Assembly (NCBI GenBank): GCA_947626965.1
Contig: CANQUH010000021.1
Location: 1 to 33,183, forward strand
Origin: an uncultured Lachnospiraceae bacterium
GTDB taxonomy: Bacteria > Bacillota > Clostridia > Lachnospirales > Lachnospiraceae
Direction of reading: 5' to 3'
Length of the DNA stretch: 33,183 nt
A program made the position numbers and the translations under genes. The notes beneath the pieces are model-generated. The model was given only the letters and a program-made list of their open reading frames with translations. It had not been told where the DNA came from and made no database searches. Below are positions 23,425 through 32,208 of this stretch, piece after piece. Within the stretch, counting starts at the first letter, position 1. Every line of letters begins with the position of its first letter.

Positions 23425-24249
23425 TTACACCTCAATCTGAATAATGCTGCGTCCCCACAGAACAGCCGCGATATAAACGACAAAGCAGCAGACCATAACT
23501 GTGATTCCTGTAACATTTCCGTACATGCTTTCCAGAAATTCAGGCGAAGTCAGCCTGACATACGCAAGAATCAGGATCGGAACCATGCTCATCACATTCT
23601 GCTCCATAACTTTTCCTGCAAGACATGTCTCTATCTCCGCAAGCGTTTCCTGGCGCTGCCGCATACAGGATATCGTATTTCTGAAGATCATGATCAGATC
23701 TCCCCCTGCACGCTTTGCGGTCTCCACGACCTCTCCAAGACTCCGGATATCGTCAATTCCGCTCCTCCTTCCCATATCCGCAAGCAGATCTTCCACATTT
23801 CTGTTCATGGCCACCTGCGCTGACAACAGCTGAAACTCTCTCATAATAAACGAGTCCTGAGAATAAATTTTCTTCAGTTCCTTTAATGCCTCCCGAAAAG
23901 CATTTTCAAGAGAATATCCTGCCTGAAGCGAGGCAGCCGCCATCTGTATCCCGTCAAGAAATTCTCTGCGCATCTGATCCGCGCGTTTCTTTTTCAAACC
24001 GGCCCTGTATTCTTTTTGAAACAACAGAAATCCTGGAGACAAAACAAGAAAAATGATAAATGAATTGAAAAACAGATAGCTGACCGCAGCGTCCAGACCT
24101 GCATAGAGAAGCGCGCACTGCATCCACTCTTTTGCTGAGAATTTGTATTTTGTATAATCCTGTCTTATTCCTGATATCCCGCTCTTCTGAGCTTCTGCGT
24201 ATCCCGCAGATTTGCCTTCTTTTTTAACCCTCCCCGGATGGTCCCGCAT
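23425..24249 (-). CDS. tadB: TadB-like assembly platform protein
   Basis: 274 residues. The start at ATG 24249 follows GAGGAGGAGGGG and lies inside the end of tadA (85-bp overlap). Two N-terminal membrane helices (~43-82) and one to two at the C-terminus (MVPILILAYVRLT, TVMVCCFVVYIAAVLW) flank the GspF-like cytoplasmic domain with DGIQMAAASLQAGYSLENAFREAL and GGDLIMIFRNTISCMRQR, both signatures of TadB. It pairs with TadC to form the membrane platform. Confidence 0.88.
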   Translation of the reverse strand: MRDHPGRVKKEGKSAGYAEAQKSGISGIRQDYTKYKFSAKEWMQCALLYAGLDAAVSYLFFNSFIIFLVLSPGFLLFQKEYRAGLKKKRADQMRREFLDGIQMAAASLQAGYSLENAFREALKELKKIYSQDSFIMREFQLLSAQVAMNRNVEDLLADMGRRSGIDDIRSLGEVVETAKRAGGDLIMIFRNTISCMRQRQETLAEIETCLAGKVMEQNVMSMVPILILAYVRLTSPEFLESMYGNVTGITVMVCCFVVYIAAVLWGRSIIQIEV

Positions 24250-25406
24250 TCATTTGTCCCCTCCTCCTCAAATTCATATAATACTTCCGTTGTGATTTCC
24301 TGTGTAAGATTGTCGTATCCGAGGATCTCGATGATTTCCAGCACTTTCCTGCTTTTATCCCTGAGCCTTCCCAGATGTACGATAACATCGATCCCGGAGG
24401 CAATCTGCCTGCGCACCGCCGGAAGAGGCAGTTCCATTCCCATCAGCACCATCGTCTCAAGTCTCAGAAGCATATCTTCCGGACTGTTGGCATGTCCGGT
24501 GGAAATTGACCCGTCATGTCCCGTGTTGAGCGCCTGCAGCAGGTCAATGACTTCGCTTCCGCGCACCTCGCCAATCAGAATTCTGTCCGGCCTCATTCTG
24601 AGACTCGACTTGATCAGATCACGGATTGTGACCGCCATTCCTCCTTCAGAATTTGCGTTGCGGGCCTCCATCCTGACGAGATTTTTCACTCCCTGGATCT
24701 GCAGCTCCGCATTGTCCTCAATTGTGATGATTCGTTCATCGGTCGGAATAAACGAGGAAAGAGCATTCATAAATGTCGTCTTTCCGGAACCTGTTCCTCC
24801 CGAAATGAAAATATTATAGCCTGACTTTACCAGCTTTTTCAGAAATTCCACAGCCTCCGCAGAGACAGCTCCCCATCGGATCAGCTGATCGATTGTGATT
24901 GGCTTGTCCGGAAAACGGCGGATTGTGATTACAGGACCATTCAGCGCCACCGGAGGCATCACAATGTTGACACGCGCTCCATTTTCAAGCCTGGCATCCA
25001 CAATCGGCGTTGACTCATTCACAATACGGTTGCACTTGGCAACGATCTGCTGCACGATATCCTCCAGCTTGCTTCCGGAGGTAAAGCTTCGGTCCCACTG
25101 CATCAGCCTCCCTTCTCTCTCGATAAAAACCGAGTCCGGACCATTCACCATGATCTCCGTGACGCTGTTGTCATCAATAAGATCCTGCAGAATATCAAGA
25201 CGCCGCACCGAATTAAACAGTTCATTTCTCAGAGAATTTCTTTTTGACAGCCGGATATGCGATTCCTGCCCTGCTTCCAGAATAATCTCGTCGATCTTCC
25301 GGTAGATCTCTTCGTCTTCGATCTCGCGCAGATTATCCAGCTGCCCCATCAGTTTTCCCCTCATCAGAAAAAATCTTTCTCTGTCGCTGTCCTTCTCCTT
25401 ATCCAT
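24165..25406 (-). CDS. tadA: TadA/CpaF secretion ATPase
   Basis: 413 residues from ATG 25406, which overlaps the tadZ stop (ATGGATAA); a longer frame to 25442 lacks a better site. The N-terminal domain has SVTEIMVNGPDSVFIE (81-96), typical of CpaF. Walker A is GGTGSGKTT (203-211), the Asp box follows (ITIEDNAELQI, ~227-237), Walker B is RILIGEVRG (275-283) and the His box is HDGSISTGHAN (297-307). This hexameric ATPase of the GspE family drives pilin insertion or retraction. All catalytic motifs are intact. Confidence 0.95.
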   Translation of the reverse strand: MDKEKDSDRERFFLMRGKLMGQLDNLREIEDEEIYRKIDEIILEAGQESHIRLSKRNSLRNELFNSVRRLDILQDLIDDNSVTEIMVNGPDSVFIEREGRLMQWDRSFTSGSKLEDIVQQIVAKCNRIVNESTPIVDARLENGARVNIVMPPVALNGPVITIRRFPDKPITIDQLIRWGAVSAEAVEFLKKLVKSGYNIFISGGTGSGKTTFMNALSSFIPTDERIITIEDNAELQIQGVKNLVRMEARNANSEGGMAVTIRDLIKSSLRMRPDRILIGEVRGSEVIDLLQALNTGHDGSISTGHANSPEDMLLRLETMVLMGMELPLPAVRRQIASGIDVIVHLGRLRDKSRKVLEIIEILGYDNLTQEITTEVLYEFEEEGTNECGTIRGGLKKKANLRDTQKLRRAGYQE

Positions 25407-26418
25407 CGCCGCCTTCTTCCTCCCACAAAAGCATTCGGACAAAACTTCCCATTTCTCCCCATACCAGCTGCTGTATCATATCCCTGCCGTTCTCTGACGG
25501 AATCTGCATCGGAGGAGTAATCTTCCTGGTCTTGTTCATGACATCTCCGCAGTCAAGAATCTGAAGCAGCTTTTCATACTGTCTCACTTTTGCCTGGGAA
25601 AAAATATCATCAAACACCGGCATGTAAACTCTGTCACAGCATTTCAGAAGCTGAAACAGTTCATCCACATGTCCTCCAAAATCCAGCAGAATCACATCAT
25701 ATTCACAGTAATTGATGATCTCCTGCAGAAACGACAGCCACTCCTCCCCTGTGACGTCCCGGATATCCATCGGGGACAGTGCCGGAGGTATGTAGGAAAG
25801 TTCATGGAAATTCTGAATCACAGCATTCAGCTTGTAAACCAGATTTCCCTCCTTCTGTCTTGCAAAGTAGATCAGATCGGACAGATCTGTCCTTCCTGTC
25901 TCCCCGAACAGTTCATCAAACCCGGAATATTCCTCCAGATTTATATACAGAACTTGTTTTTTCTCCGCCAAAATTTCTCCCAGAGTCAGCGCAAACGATG
26001 TCTTTCCCGACCGTCCGACAGGAGAATAAATCCCGTAAACCTGTGTCTTTTTCAGTGCGGAAGGCATCAGCTGAAGCTGAGGACTGCCGACGGCGTAATG
26101 TTCCATCACCTCCGCGATCAGGCTGTCTGAGGACTGATACTTGTAAACAAACGGATACTCTTCCAGATCCTTCAGATTCTCACCTTCCGAAAGTATGATG
26201 ATCCTTCCGACCGGCAGCTCCTTGACCTCACTGCACATTGCCCTTGTGGAAATCAGCAGGATCTCCAGCGGATTATCTTTCGCAAAATCAATCAGACTTT
26301 CCACGCTTGTAAAAGCCTGCACCTCAAACGGCGTATTTTTCTTCTCATTCAGATAATCCATAAGACTGCAGGCATACGACGCCTCCAGGTCGCAGACCGC
26401 AAATTTATTTTTCTTCAA
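25399..26418 (-). CDS. tadZ: TadZ/CpaE-like MinD-family localisation ATPase
   Basis: 339 residues from a TTG at 26418 that overlaps the stop of the previous gene. Residues 1-110 are a receiver-like domain (AVCDLEASYACSLMDYL, LEILLISTRA) without clear phosphorylation. The ATPase domain begins at ~125 with YGIYSPVGRSGKTSFALTLGE (129-149). Its P-loop reads S-P-V-G-R-S-G-K-T, where MinD/ParA proteins have K-G-G-x-G-K-T, so the signature lysine is replaced; this is common in TadZ. DVILLDFGGHVDEL (~238-251) is the Walker B region. TadZ proteins place the Tad machine in the cell. Confidence 0.85.
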   Translation of the reverse strand: MKKNKFAVCDLEASYACSLMDYLNEKKNTPFEVQAFTSVESLIDFAKDNPLEILLISTRAMCSEVKELPVGRIIILSEGENLKDLEEYPFVYKYQSSDSLIAEVMEHYAVGSPQLQLMPSALKKTQVYGIYSPVGRSGKTSFALTLGEILAEKKQVLYINLEEYSGFDELFGETGRTDLSDLIYFARQKEGNLVYKLNAVIQNFHELSYIPPALSPMDIRDVTGEEWLSFLQEIINYCEYDVILLDFGGHVDELFQLLKCCDRVYMPVFDDIFSQAKVRQYEKLLQILDCGDVMNKTRKITPPMQIPSENGRDMIQQLVWGEMGSFVRMLLWEEEGGDG

Positions 26419-26939
26419 ATAATCCCCCCTATACAGCCAAGTACACTGATCAGAACAGGAATGGAAAAGCAGAATTTCGCGTGCTCATCCGCCTGCTCCA
26501 GGTACGGTTTCCACACCCCTGTCTGCCTGTACTCTCTCACATAATCCGCAAGGCAGAGCATCCGTGAAAACAGATTGTGATGGCGAAGAACCAGCGCAAA
26601 AGACAGAACTCCCCCTGTCAGGACCGACCACAGCATACAGGAAAAGCAGGCCGCGGGACCCAGAAACGCTCCTACAACGCTCATCAGCTTGATGTCCCCC
26701 GCTCCGATCATGCGGAAATAATACAGCGGTCCAAATACCAGAATCGGAAGAAAAATTCCTCCCAGAAACAGAACCATCCCTGCAGGACCATCCGATACAG
26801 CCTGAAAGATAAAACCCATCCCCAGACCGGCCAGAATCAGCCCATTTGGAATTCTCCCCTTGTCCAGATCACACAGCACCGCTGTCTGAACAATCAGCAA
26901 AAGCGATAATACCTGTATCATTTTCAATGATTCATACAC
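26415..26939 (-). CDS. tadV: Prepilin peptidase TadV/CpaA (A24 family)
   Basis: 174 residues from GTG 26939 with AGGAGGG close upstream; an in-frame ATG six codons later is an alternative. The catalytic pair is Asp24 in CDLDKGRIPN and Asp82 in GAGDIKLM, with about six membrane helices, as in CpaA/TadV peptidases that cut and may methylate Flp prepilins. First gene of the Tad operon, with a 4-bp overlap to tadZ. Confidence 0.92.
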   Translation of the reverse strand: MYESLKMIQVLSLLLIVQTAVLCDLDKGRIPNGLILAGLGMGFIFQAVSDGPAGMVLFLGGIFLPILVFGPLYYFRMIGAGDIKLMSVVGAFLGPAACFSCMLWSVLTGGVLSFALVLRHHNLFSRMLCLADYVREYRQTGVWKPYLEQADEHAKFCFSIPVLISVLGCIGGII

Positions 26940-27086
26940 ATCCCTCCTGTCAGAAATTACCCAAAAATATCCGAAATTTTTGTCTCTCTTATAATCAAAA
27001 GCTCTCTCATTGGATTTCTGTCAAAACTGACACCGAATTTTTGAATTTCAGAATTAAAGAATTTTGAAATGTTTTAAAGTGATTAC

Positions 27087-27114
27087 ATTATAACACTTAT
27101 TTCCAGTTTGTAAA
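27087..27114 (-). promoter_or_regulatory. Promoter of the Tad operon
   Basis: TTTACA (27114-27109), 16-base spacer, perfect TATAAT (27092-27087). The leader would be about 140 nt long. A TTGACA nearer the gene has no -10 at proper distance. Confidence 0.6.
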
Positions 27115-27224
27115 TACCTTTTTATTAATTTTTATATTTTTGTATATAAGTTACAATTATTTACTCTGTTTATCTGATATTTTTTGTTATATATTTCATA
27201 AATGTTCTATCGCAAATCAGAAAC

Positions 27225-27255
27225 CACAGGATGAAATTTCCTGTGAGATAAAAAA
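27225..27255 (-). repeat. Terminator-tail hairpin motif, copy 1
   Basis: CACAGGA and TCCTGTG pair around TGAAATT, next to the run of A on the plus strand. The 31-base block differs from 32946-32976 at only two positions. Confidence 0.75.
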
Positions 27256-27282
27256 CTGCAGAAACCAGAACGATTCCTGCAG
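27250..27282 (-). terminator. Terminator of the CdaR/PucR gene
   Basis: On the minus strand CTGCAGGAA pairs with TTTCTGCAG (9 bp, one G-T) and is followed by TTTTTT. It lies 63 bp after the stop at 27345. Confidence 0.8.
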
Positions 27283-27344
27283 CTTTTCCTGCTTTCTCTA
27301 AAATTTTCTCCTGACAATCGTCATGTCCGCACCGGATACCCGGC

Positions 27345-28433
27345 TTACTGCATCGACTGCTCCATATATTTCATATAGCTTACCACCATCATCGCGATCT
27401 TGAATGTCAGGGCATCATCAAATGCGCGGATATCAAGGCCTGTGCTCTTCTGGAGCTTCTCCAGACGGTAAACCAGCGTATTTCTATGTATGTAGAGCTG
27501 GCGTGCTGTCTCTGAGACATTCAGATTATTTTCAAAAAACTTATTGATCGTTGTCAGCGTCTCCTCATCAAAAGAATCCGGCATTTTTTCCGTGAATACC
27601 TCTTTCATGAACATCTGACACAGAGGGATCGGAAGCTGGTAAATCAGACGGCCGATACCAAGCGTATTGTACGCAATAATCGACTTCTCCATATAGAAAA
27701 TTTTGCCGACGTCAAGCGCCATCTTGGCTTCCTTGTAGGAACGCGATACCTGGCGGATTTCATCCACAATCGTACCGTACGCAATCCTGACATTCATCAT
27801 CGCTTCTGAATTCAGCATGTCGCGCAGCATCTTCGCCGTCTCCTCAACTGCCTCATAGCCGTCCTGTTCCCTGAGTTCCTGCACCAGAATGATACTCTTC
27901 TCATCGACTTCCGTAATAAAATCCCTTGTCCTGTTGCTGAACAGCCCCTTCACAATCTCAACAGCAGCGCTGTCCTTCTCATTCTTTGTCTCAATGATAT
28001 AGACGATTCTGCGCACTTCCGTCTCTATATGAAGCTTCTTGGCACGATTGTAGATATCGATCAGAAGCATGTTATCAAGAATCAGATTCTGGATAAAATT
28101 ATTTCTGTCGTATCGTTCTTTGTACGCAATGATCAGATTCTGAATCTGGCTGACCGCAACCCGGCCGATCATGTAGGCATCCTCGCTGGAACCTCTGGAG
28201 ATCAGAATATATTCCAGTGTCTTTTCATCGTATATCTTAAAAAAATGAGCGTTTTGAACAACCTGACTGTCCGCCGGAGAATTTGCAAACTGTACGATCG
28301 CCTGAGGCAGCAGGTAGTCAGTCGGTATCGTTGTGGCAATCTCGTTCCCCTCCACATCCATCACAGAAAAATCAATTCTCGTGATACTGTGCAGTTCATC
28401 GATCGTGTTCTGTAAAATCTGGCTGGAAATCAT
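27345..28433 (-). CDS. CdaR/PucR-type transcriptional regulator
   Basis: 362 residues. The N-terminal ~130 residues (SSQILQNTIDELHSITRIDFSVMDVEGNEIA) resemble the sugar diacid recognition domain of CdaR. The middle (~150-290) is a GGDEF-like PucR linker domain with R-S-Y-K-E-A-K-M-A-L. Residues ~300-355 are the PucR C-terminal helix-turn-helix (FFENNLNVSETARQLYIHRNTLVYRLEKLQKSTGLD). Such proteins control use of a small carboxylate or carbon source. It is downstream of glgB but has its own promoter; control of the glucan genes is only a possibility. Confidence 0.85.
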   Translation of the reverse strand: MISSQILQNTIDELHSITRIDFSVMDVEGNEIATTIPTDYLLPQAIVQFANSPADSQVVQNAHFFKIYDEKTLEYILISRGSSEDAYMIGRVAVSQIQNLIIAYKERYDRNNFIQNLILDNMLLIDIYNRAKKLHIETEVRRIVYIIETKNEKDSAAVEIVKGLFSNRTRDFITEVDEKSIILVQELREQDGYEAVEETAKMLRDMLNSEAMMNVRIAYGTIVDEIRQVSRSYKEAKMALDVGKIFYMEKSIIAYNTLGIGRLIYQLPIPLCQMFMKEVFTEKMPDSFDEETLTTINKFFENNLNVSETARQLYIHRNTLVYRLEKLQKSTGLDIRAFDDALTFKIAMMVVSYMKYMEQSMQ

Positions 28434-28460
28434 AAGTTTTTCCCTCTCTCTCTCAAAAAT

Positions 28461-28511
28461 AACAACATAATCTTCGTATGTTATAATAATTTATTTTCGA
28501 AAAAAGTGCAA
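28461..28511 (-). promoter_or_regulatory. Promoter and inverted repeat before the CdaR gene
   Basis: TTGCAC (28511-28506), 17-base spacer, TATTAT (28488-28483) on the minus strand. Just downstream is AACATA-7-TATGTT (about 28464-28483), which may be an operator or a leader hairpin. Confidence 0.55.
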
Positions 28512-28554
28512 CGCCATTTTTCAGATTGTTACTGTTCACTTCGCAGCAGCTTTT

Positions 28555-30576
28555 TCAGAATTTGAATACCGCGACTCCATAGGCCGGCAGGTCGTAGGCA
28601 AATGAATATGGTCTTCCGTCGCATTCGCTCTTTTCCGCCTTGTAGACGAGCGGCTGCTCCTTTCCGCTTCCGCCATACTCTTTTGCATCACTGTTCAGGA
28701 CAAGCTTGTACTGCTTTTTCCTCGGAACACCGACTCTGTAATCCGGTCTCGCTACAGGAGTGAAATTTATCACAAACAGCAGGTTGCTCTTTCCGTCCGC
28801 AGAATGTCTCACAAAACTGAATATACTGCGGGAATTATCGTCCGCGTTGATCCACTCAAAGCCCTCAGGTTCACAGTCCGCACTGTACAGCGCAGGCGTC
28901 CTCTTATAGAGATGAAGCAGGGCCGCTACATAGTTCTGCATCTGCTGATGCTTCTCCTCCCCCAGAAGATACCAGTCAAGCTCTCTTGCCTCGCTCCACT
29001 CCTGGAACTGAGCAAAATCCTGTCCCATGAAAATCAGTTTCTTTCCCGGATGTCCGAACATGAAGGAGTAACCGGCTTTCAGATTCGCAAATTTGTCATC
29101 GTAAAGTCCAGGCATCTTATTGATCATGGAACATTTCAGATGCACAACCTCATCGTGGGAAAGCACAAGAATATATTTCTCAGAGTACGCGTACGTCATC
29201 GCAAACGTCATCTTGTTGTGGTTGTACTGTCTGAAATACGGATCCAGCTTCATATACTCAAGGAAATCATGCATCCATCCCATATTCCATTTCATGGTAA
29301 ATCCAAGTCCGTCGTCCTCCGGCTTTCCTGTCACCTTCGGCCATGCCGTCGATTCTTCCGCAATCATCATGATTCCCGGAAGCCGTCCTGTCAGCACACT
29401 GTTCAGGTGCTTGAAAAATTCAATCGCCTCAAGATTCTTGTTTCCGCCATAGATATTCGGCACCCACTGACCGTCTCTTCTTCCATAGTCCAGATACAGC
29501 ATCGAAGCCACCGCATCCACGCGCAGTCCGTCCACATGGAACTGCTCAAGCCAGAAAATCGCGTTCGCGATCAGGAAATTCTTGACCTCGCTTTTACCAT
29601 AGTCAAAGACCTTTGTTCCCCAGTCAGGATGTTCTCCCTTCCTGGAATCCGCGTACTCATACAGACAGGTGCCGTCAAACTCAGAAAGTCCCTGCTCATC
29701 TCTCGGGAAATGCGCCGGCACCCAGTCCAGAATCACACCGATCCCGCTGCGGTGCATATAATTCATAAAATACGCGAAATCTCCCGGCGTTCCATAGCGG
29801 GATGTAGGCGCAAAATAGCCGGTCACCTGATAGCCCCAGGAACCGTCAAATGGATGCTCCGCGATTCCCATCAGCTCGACATGCGTGTAGCCCATCTTTT
29901 TTACATAAGCAGCCAGCTCCTTTGCAAATTCCCGATAATTGTAGTACCCTGGCTCGTTGTCCTCATGCGGATGCTTTCTCCAGCTTCCCGGATGTACTTC
30001 ATAGATCGAAACCGGATTCTTGTCCTGTTCAAAAGACGCCCGTTTCTGCATCCACACCTGGTCGCTCCACTTAAAATTTGAGATATCCGCTGTCACAGAC
30101 GCTGTTCCCGGTCTGAACTCCGCTGAGTTGCCAAACGGATCCGCTTTGTAGAGCTTTCTTCCATCTTTCGTGGTGATCAGATATTTGTAAACCTCTCCTG
30201 TTCCCATTCCCTTGATGAAAATCTCATAAATGCCAAGGGGTTCCAGTCTCTCCATTGGATGAGATTCCTCGTTCCATCCATTGAAATTTCCCACCAGATG
30301 AACAGATACGGCATTCGGAGCCCAGACTGCAAAATGCATGCCCTCCACTTTTCTCACAACAGACGGATGAGCTCCCAGTTTTTTATAAATGTCGTAATGT
30401 GTCCCTTGTCCAAACAGATATTGATCAAGCTCTGTGATAAACTCCGGCGCTTTGGAAACTGCTCTCCGTCTGCCTGCCGCCGGTTTCTCCCCGGAACCTG
30501 TTTTCCCCCTTCCTCTGGTTTCTCCCGCTGGTTTCATCACATCTGCAGTCTCTTCTGTTTTCTTTTTTCTTGCCAT
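28555..30576 (-). CDS. glgB: 1,4-alpha-glucan branching enzyme
   Basis: 673 residues with AAGGAGA before the ATG. It creates alpha-1,6 branches in glycogen. Residues 1-45 are a Lys/Arg/Gly-rich extension outside the usual enzyme. A CBM48 domain (~60-170; HFAVWAPNAVSVHLVGNFNGW) precedes the GH13 barrel. Catalytic residues are visible: nucleophile Asp354 in DGLRVDAV, general acid Glu407 in IAEEST, Asp475 in LSHDEVVH. After the last motif the usual V-H-G-K-x-S reads V-H-L-K-C-S (478-483), a departure from the family that could affect the acceptor site. The C-terminal beta domain runs to the end. No other glg gene lies next to it in this window. Confidence 0.95.
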   Translation of the reverse strand: MARKKKTEETADVMKPAGETRGRGKTGSGEKPAAGRRRAVSKAPEFITELDQYLFGQGTHYDIYKKLGAHPSVVRKVEGMHFAVWAPNAVSVHLVGNFNGWNEESHPMERLEPLGIYEIFIKGMGTGEVYKYLITTKDGRKLYKADPFGNSAEFRPGTASVTADISNFKWSDQVWMQKRASFEQDKNPVSIYEVHPGSWRKHPHEDNEPGYYNYREFAKELAAYVKKMGYTHVELMGIAEHPFDGSWGYQVTGYFAPTSRYGTPGDFAYFMNYMHRSGIGVILDWVPAHFPRDEQGLSEFDGTCLYEYADSRKGEHPDWGTKVFDYGKSEVKNFLIANAIFWLEQFHVDGLRVDAVASMLYLDYGRRDGQWVPNIYGGNKNLEAIEFFKHLNSVLTGRLPGIMMIAEESTAWPKVTGKPEDDGLGFTMKWNMGWMHDFLEYMKLDPYFRQYNHNKMTFAMTYAYSEKYILVLSHDEVVHLKCSMINKMPGLYDDKFANLKAGYSFMFGHPGKKLIFMGQDFAQFQEWSEARELDWYLLGEEKHQQMQNYVAALLHLYKRTPALYSADCEPEGFEWINADDNSRSIFSFVRHSADGKSNLLFVINFTPVARPDYRVGVPRKKQYKLVLNSDAKEYGGSGKEQPLVYKAEKSECDGRPYSFAYDLPAYGVAVFKF

Positions 30577-30704
30577 GTTTTGTCTCTCCTTGTTTCAATT
30601 ACTTACTTCTTTTGATCCGGCCAGAATCCGAATTTTTTGATTCGTTTCAGCCGTCTCTTAAATCTTTGATTCTCACGTTTCCTCTTTACTATTCAGTATA
30701 CTCT

Positions 30705-30733
30705 ACTATATCTATTTTTGCCATATTTTTCAA
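30705..30733 (-). promoter_or_regulatory. Promoter of glgB
   Basis: TTGAAA (30733-30728), 17-base spacer, TATAGT (30710-30705) on the minus strand, about 130 nt before the glgB start. This separates glgB from the GH13 gene upstream. Confidence 0.6.
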
Positions 30734-30752
30734 TATTTTCCGACTGATTTTA

Positions 30753-32108
30753 TCAGTTCCGGATATAAATCAGCATACTTCCTCCCGCCGGAAGCATAAA
30801 GTTCACTCTTCCGTTTTCCGCCGCAATCTTTTCTCCCGTCTCGAGGCTGACCAGGTTCGACGCATGAATGGGAAGCGGCACCGACATATGTGCCTCTTTG
30901 TCATCATTATTTACCGCGGTGATAACCGCTTCTCCATCACCGATTCTCGCAAACGCGTACTGACGGTTTGTCAGAAGCAGTTCCCTGTACCGTCCGGTTC
31001 CGATCACCGGATATTCCTCCCTGCACTTTCCAAGAAATTTCAGATAATCAAAAAGCCAGGGAACCGGAGGATTCTGCTGCATCTCTCTGAGCACCAGTCT
31101 TGGCCTGAGCGCCGGATCCCCTCCGTTTGCCTTGCGGCCGTCGATTCCCCACTCTGATCCATAATAGATGGAAGGAACTCCCGGAAGCGTATACAAAAGA
31201 GTATACACAGGTTTCAAATGGCGCTTGTCGTTCAGCTTCGCTGTAATCCTGTCCACATCATGATTATCCACAAACGAATACAGTACTCTGCCCCGGTAAA
31301 TTCCGCCGTTCTCATCAAACTGCCTGCGGATCGTGTGCGCGATCTCGAAATAATTGTGATCATTATGTCCGGAGTACAATCCTTTGTGCAGCTCATAGTT
31401 TGTCACAGAATGCAGCATTTCCGGATTGGCCCAGCGGGAATAATCGCCGTGAATCACTTCTCCCATCAGCCAGAAGTCCTGTTTTTCATTTCCGGTTACC
31501 CAGCGCATCTCTTTCATAAAGTCAAAATCCAGGCAGTCCGCGCAGTCAAGCCGTATTCCGTCAATATCAAATTCCCGGATCCAGAAGCGAATCACATCAA
31601 GCAGATAATTTTTCACTTCCGGATTTCTGAGATTCAGATTCACCAGCTCAAAACAGTTCCTCCATGCCTCATATCCAAACCCGTCATTATACGGATTGTT
31701 CCATCCGAAATTAATCCCCTTGTACCAGCCGCAGTACCTCGACCCTTCCCGGTTCCTCTGGATATCCTGAAACGCAAAAAATTCTCTTCCTGTATGGTTA
31801 AATACGCCGTCCACCACGATCTTCAGTCCCAGTTCATGCGCCAGATTTACAAATTCCTTAAAGTCCTGATTATCTCCAAGCCGGCGGTCCACCTTGTAAT
31901 AATCGCGCGTGTCATATCCATGCGTTGTCGATTCAAACAGCGGCCCAATATAGACGGCTCCGCAGCCAAGTTCCCGGATATGAGGAAGCCATTCCTTCAG
32001 TTCATTAAATCTGTGCTCAACCTCCGGAGCCCTGTTTTCAAACGGCGCGCCGCTCATTCCCAGAGGATACATATGATAAAATACCGTGTTGTCATACCAG
32101 TTTCCCAT
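30753..32108 (-). CDS. GH13 alpha-amylase family enzyme
   Basis: 451 residues from ATG 32108, which has GGAGGG 6 nt upstream; another ATG at 32144 with AAAGGAT would add 12 residues. The GH13 barrel is complete: DGVFNHTG (100-107), nucleophile Asp188 in GIRLDCAD (184-191), acid/base Glu217 in LMGEVIH, and FVDNHDVDR (279-287) with Asp284. There is no signal peptide, so it acts in the cytoplasm, probably on maltodextrins or glycogen-derived oligosaccharides. The length and early YHMYPLG motif fit maltogenic amylase/maltodextrin glucosidase-like members; the exact specificity cannot be read from sequence. It lies 100 bp after the TetR gene and may be co-transcribed. Confidence 0.9.
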   Translation of the reverse strand: MGNWYDNTVFYHMYPLGMSGAPFENRAPEVEHRFNELKEWLPHIRELGCGAVYIGPLFESTTHGYDTRDYYKVDRRLGDNQDFKEFVNLAHELGLKIVVDGVFNHTGREFFAFQDIQRNREGSRYCGWYKGINFGWNNPYNDGFGYEAWRNCFELVNLNLRNPEVKNYLLDVIRFWIREFDIDGIRLDCADCLDFDFMKEMRWVTGNEKQDFWLMGEVIHGDYSRWANPEMLHSVTNYELHKGLYSGHNDHNYFEIAHTIRRQFDENGGIYRGRVLYSFVDNHDVDRITAKLNDKRHLKPVYTLLYTLPGVPSIYYGSEWGIDGRKANGGDPALRPRLVLREMQQNPPVPWLFDYLKFLGKCREEYPVIGTGRYRELLLTNRQYAFARIGDGEAVITAVNNDDKEAHMSVPLPIHASNLVSLETGEKIAAENGRVNFMLPAGGSMLIYIRN

Positions 32109-32208
32109 TCCAATCCCTCCATAATTTTCCAAAATTTTGTTCATTTAATCCTTTCCCTTTTGGCCTCTTTTCTGCCATCGGCGCCAATACATGCATCTGT
32201 AAAAATTT

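Larger units (their letters stand above)
26940..27344. other. Intergenic region between Tad operon and CdaR gene
   Basis: About 400 AT-rich bases. They contain the Tad promoter (27087-27114), a stretch of A/T bases with no gene (about 27115-27220), the shared hairpin tail (27225-27245) and the terminator of the CdaR gene (27250-27282). Confidence 0.6.

Noticed and set aside
28804-30081. 425-codon plus-strand frame inside glgB
   Set aside because: It is antisense to an intact and well recognised enzyme.
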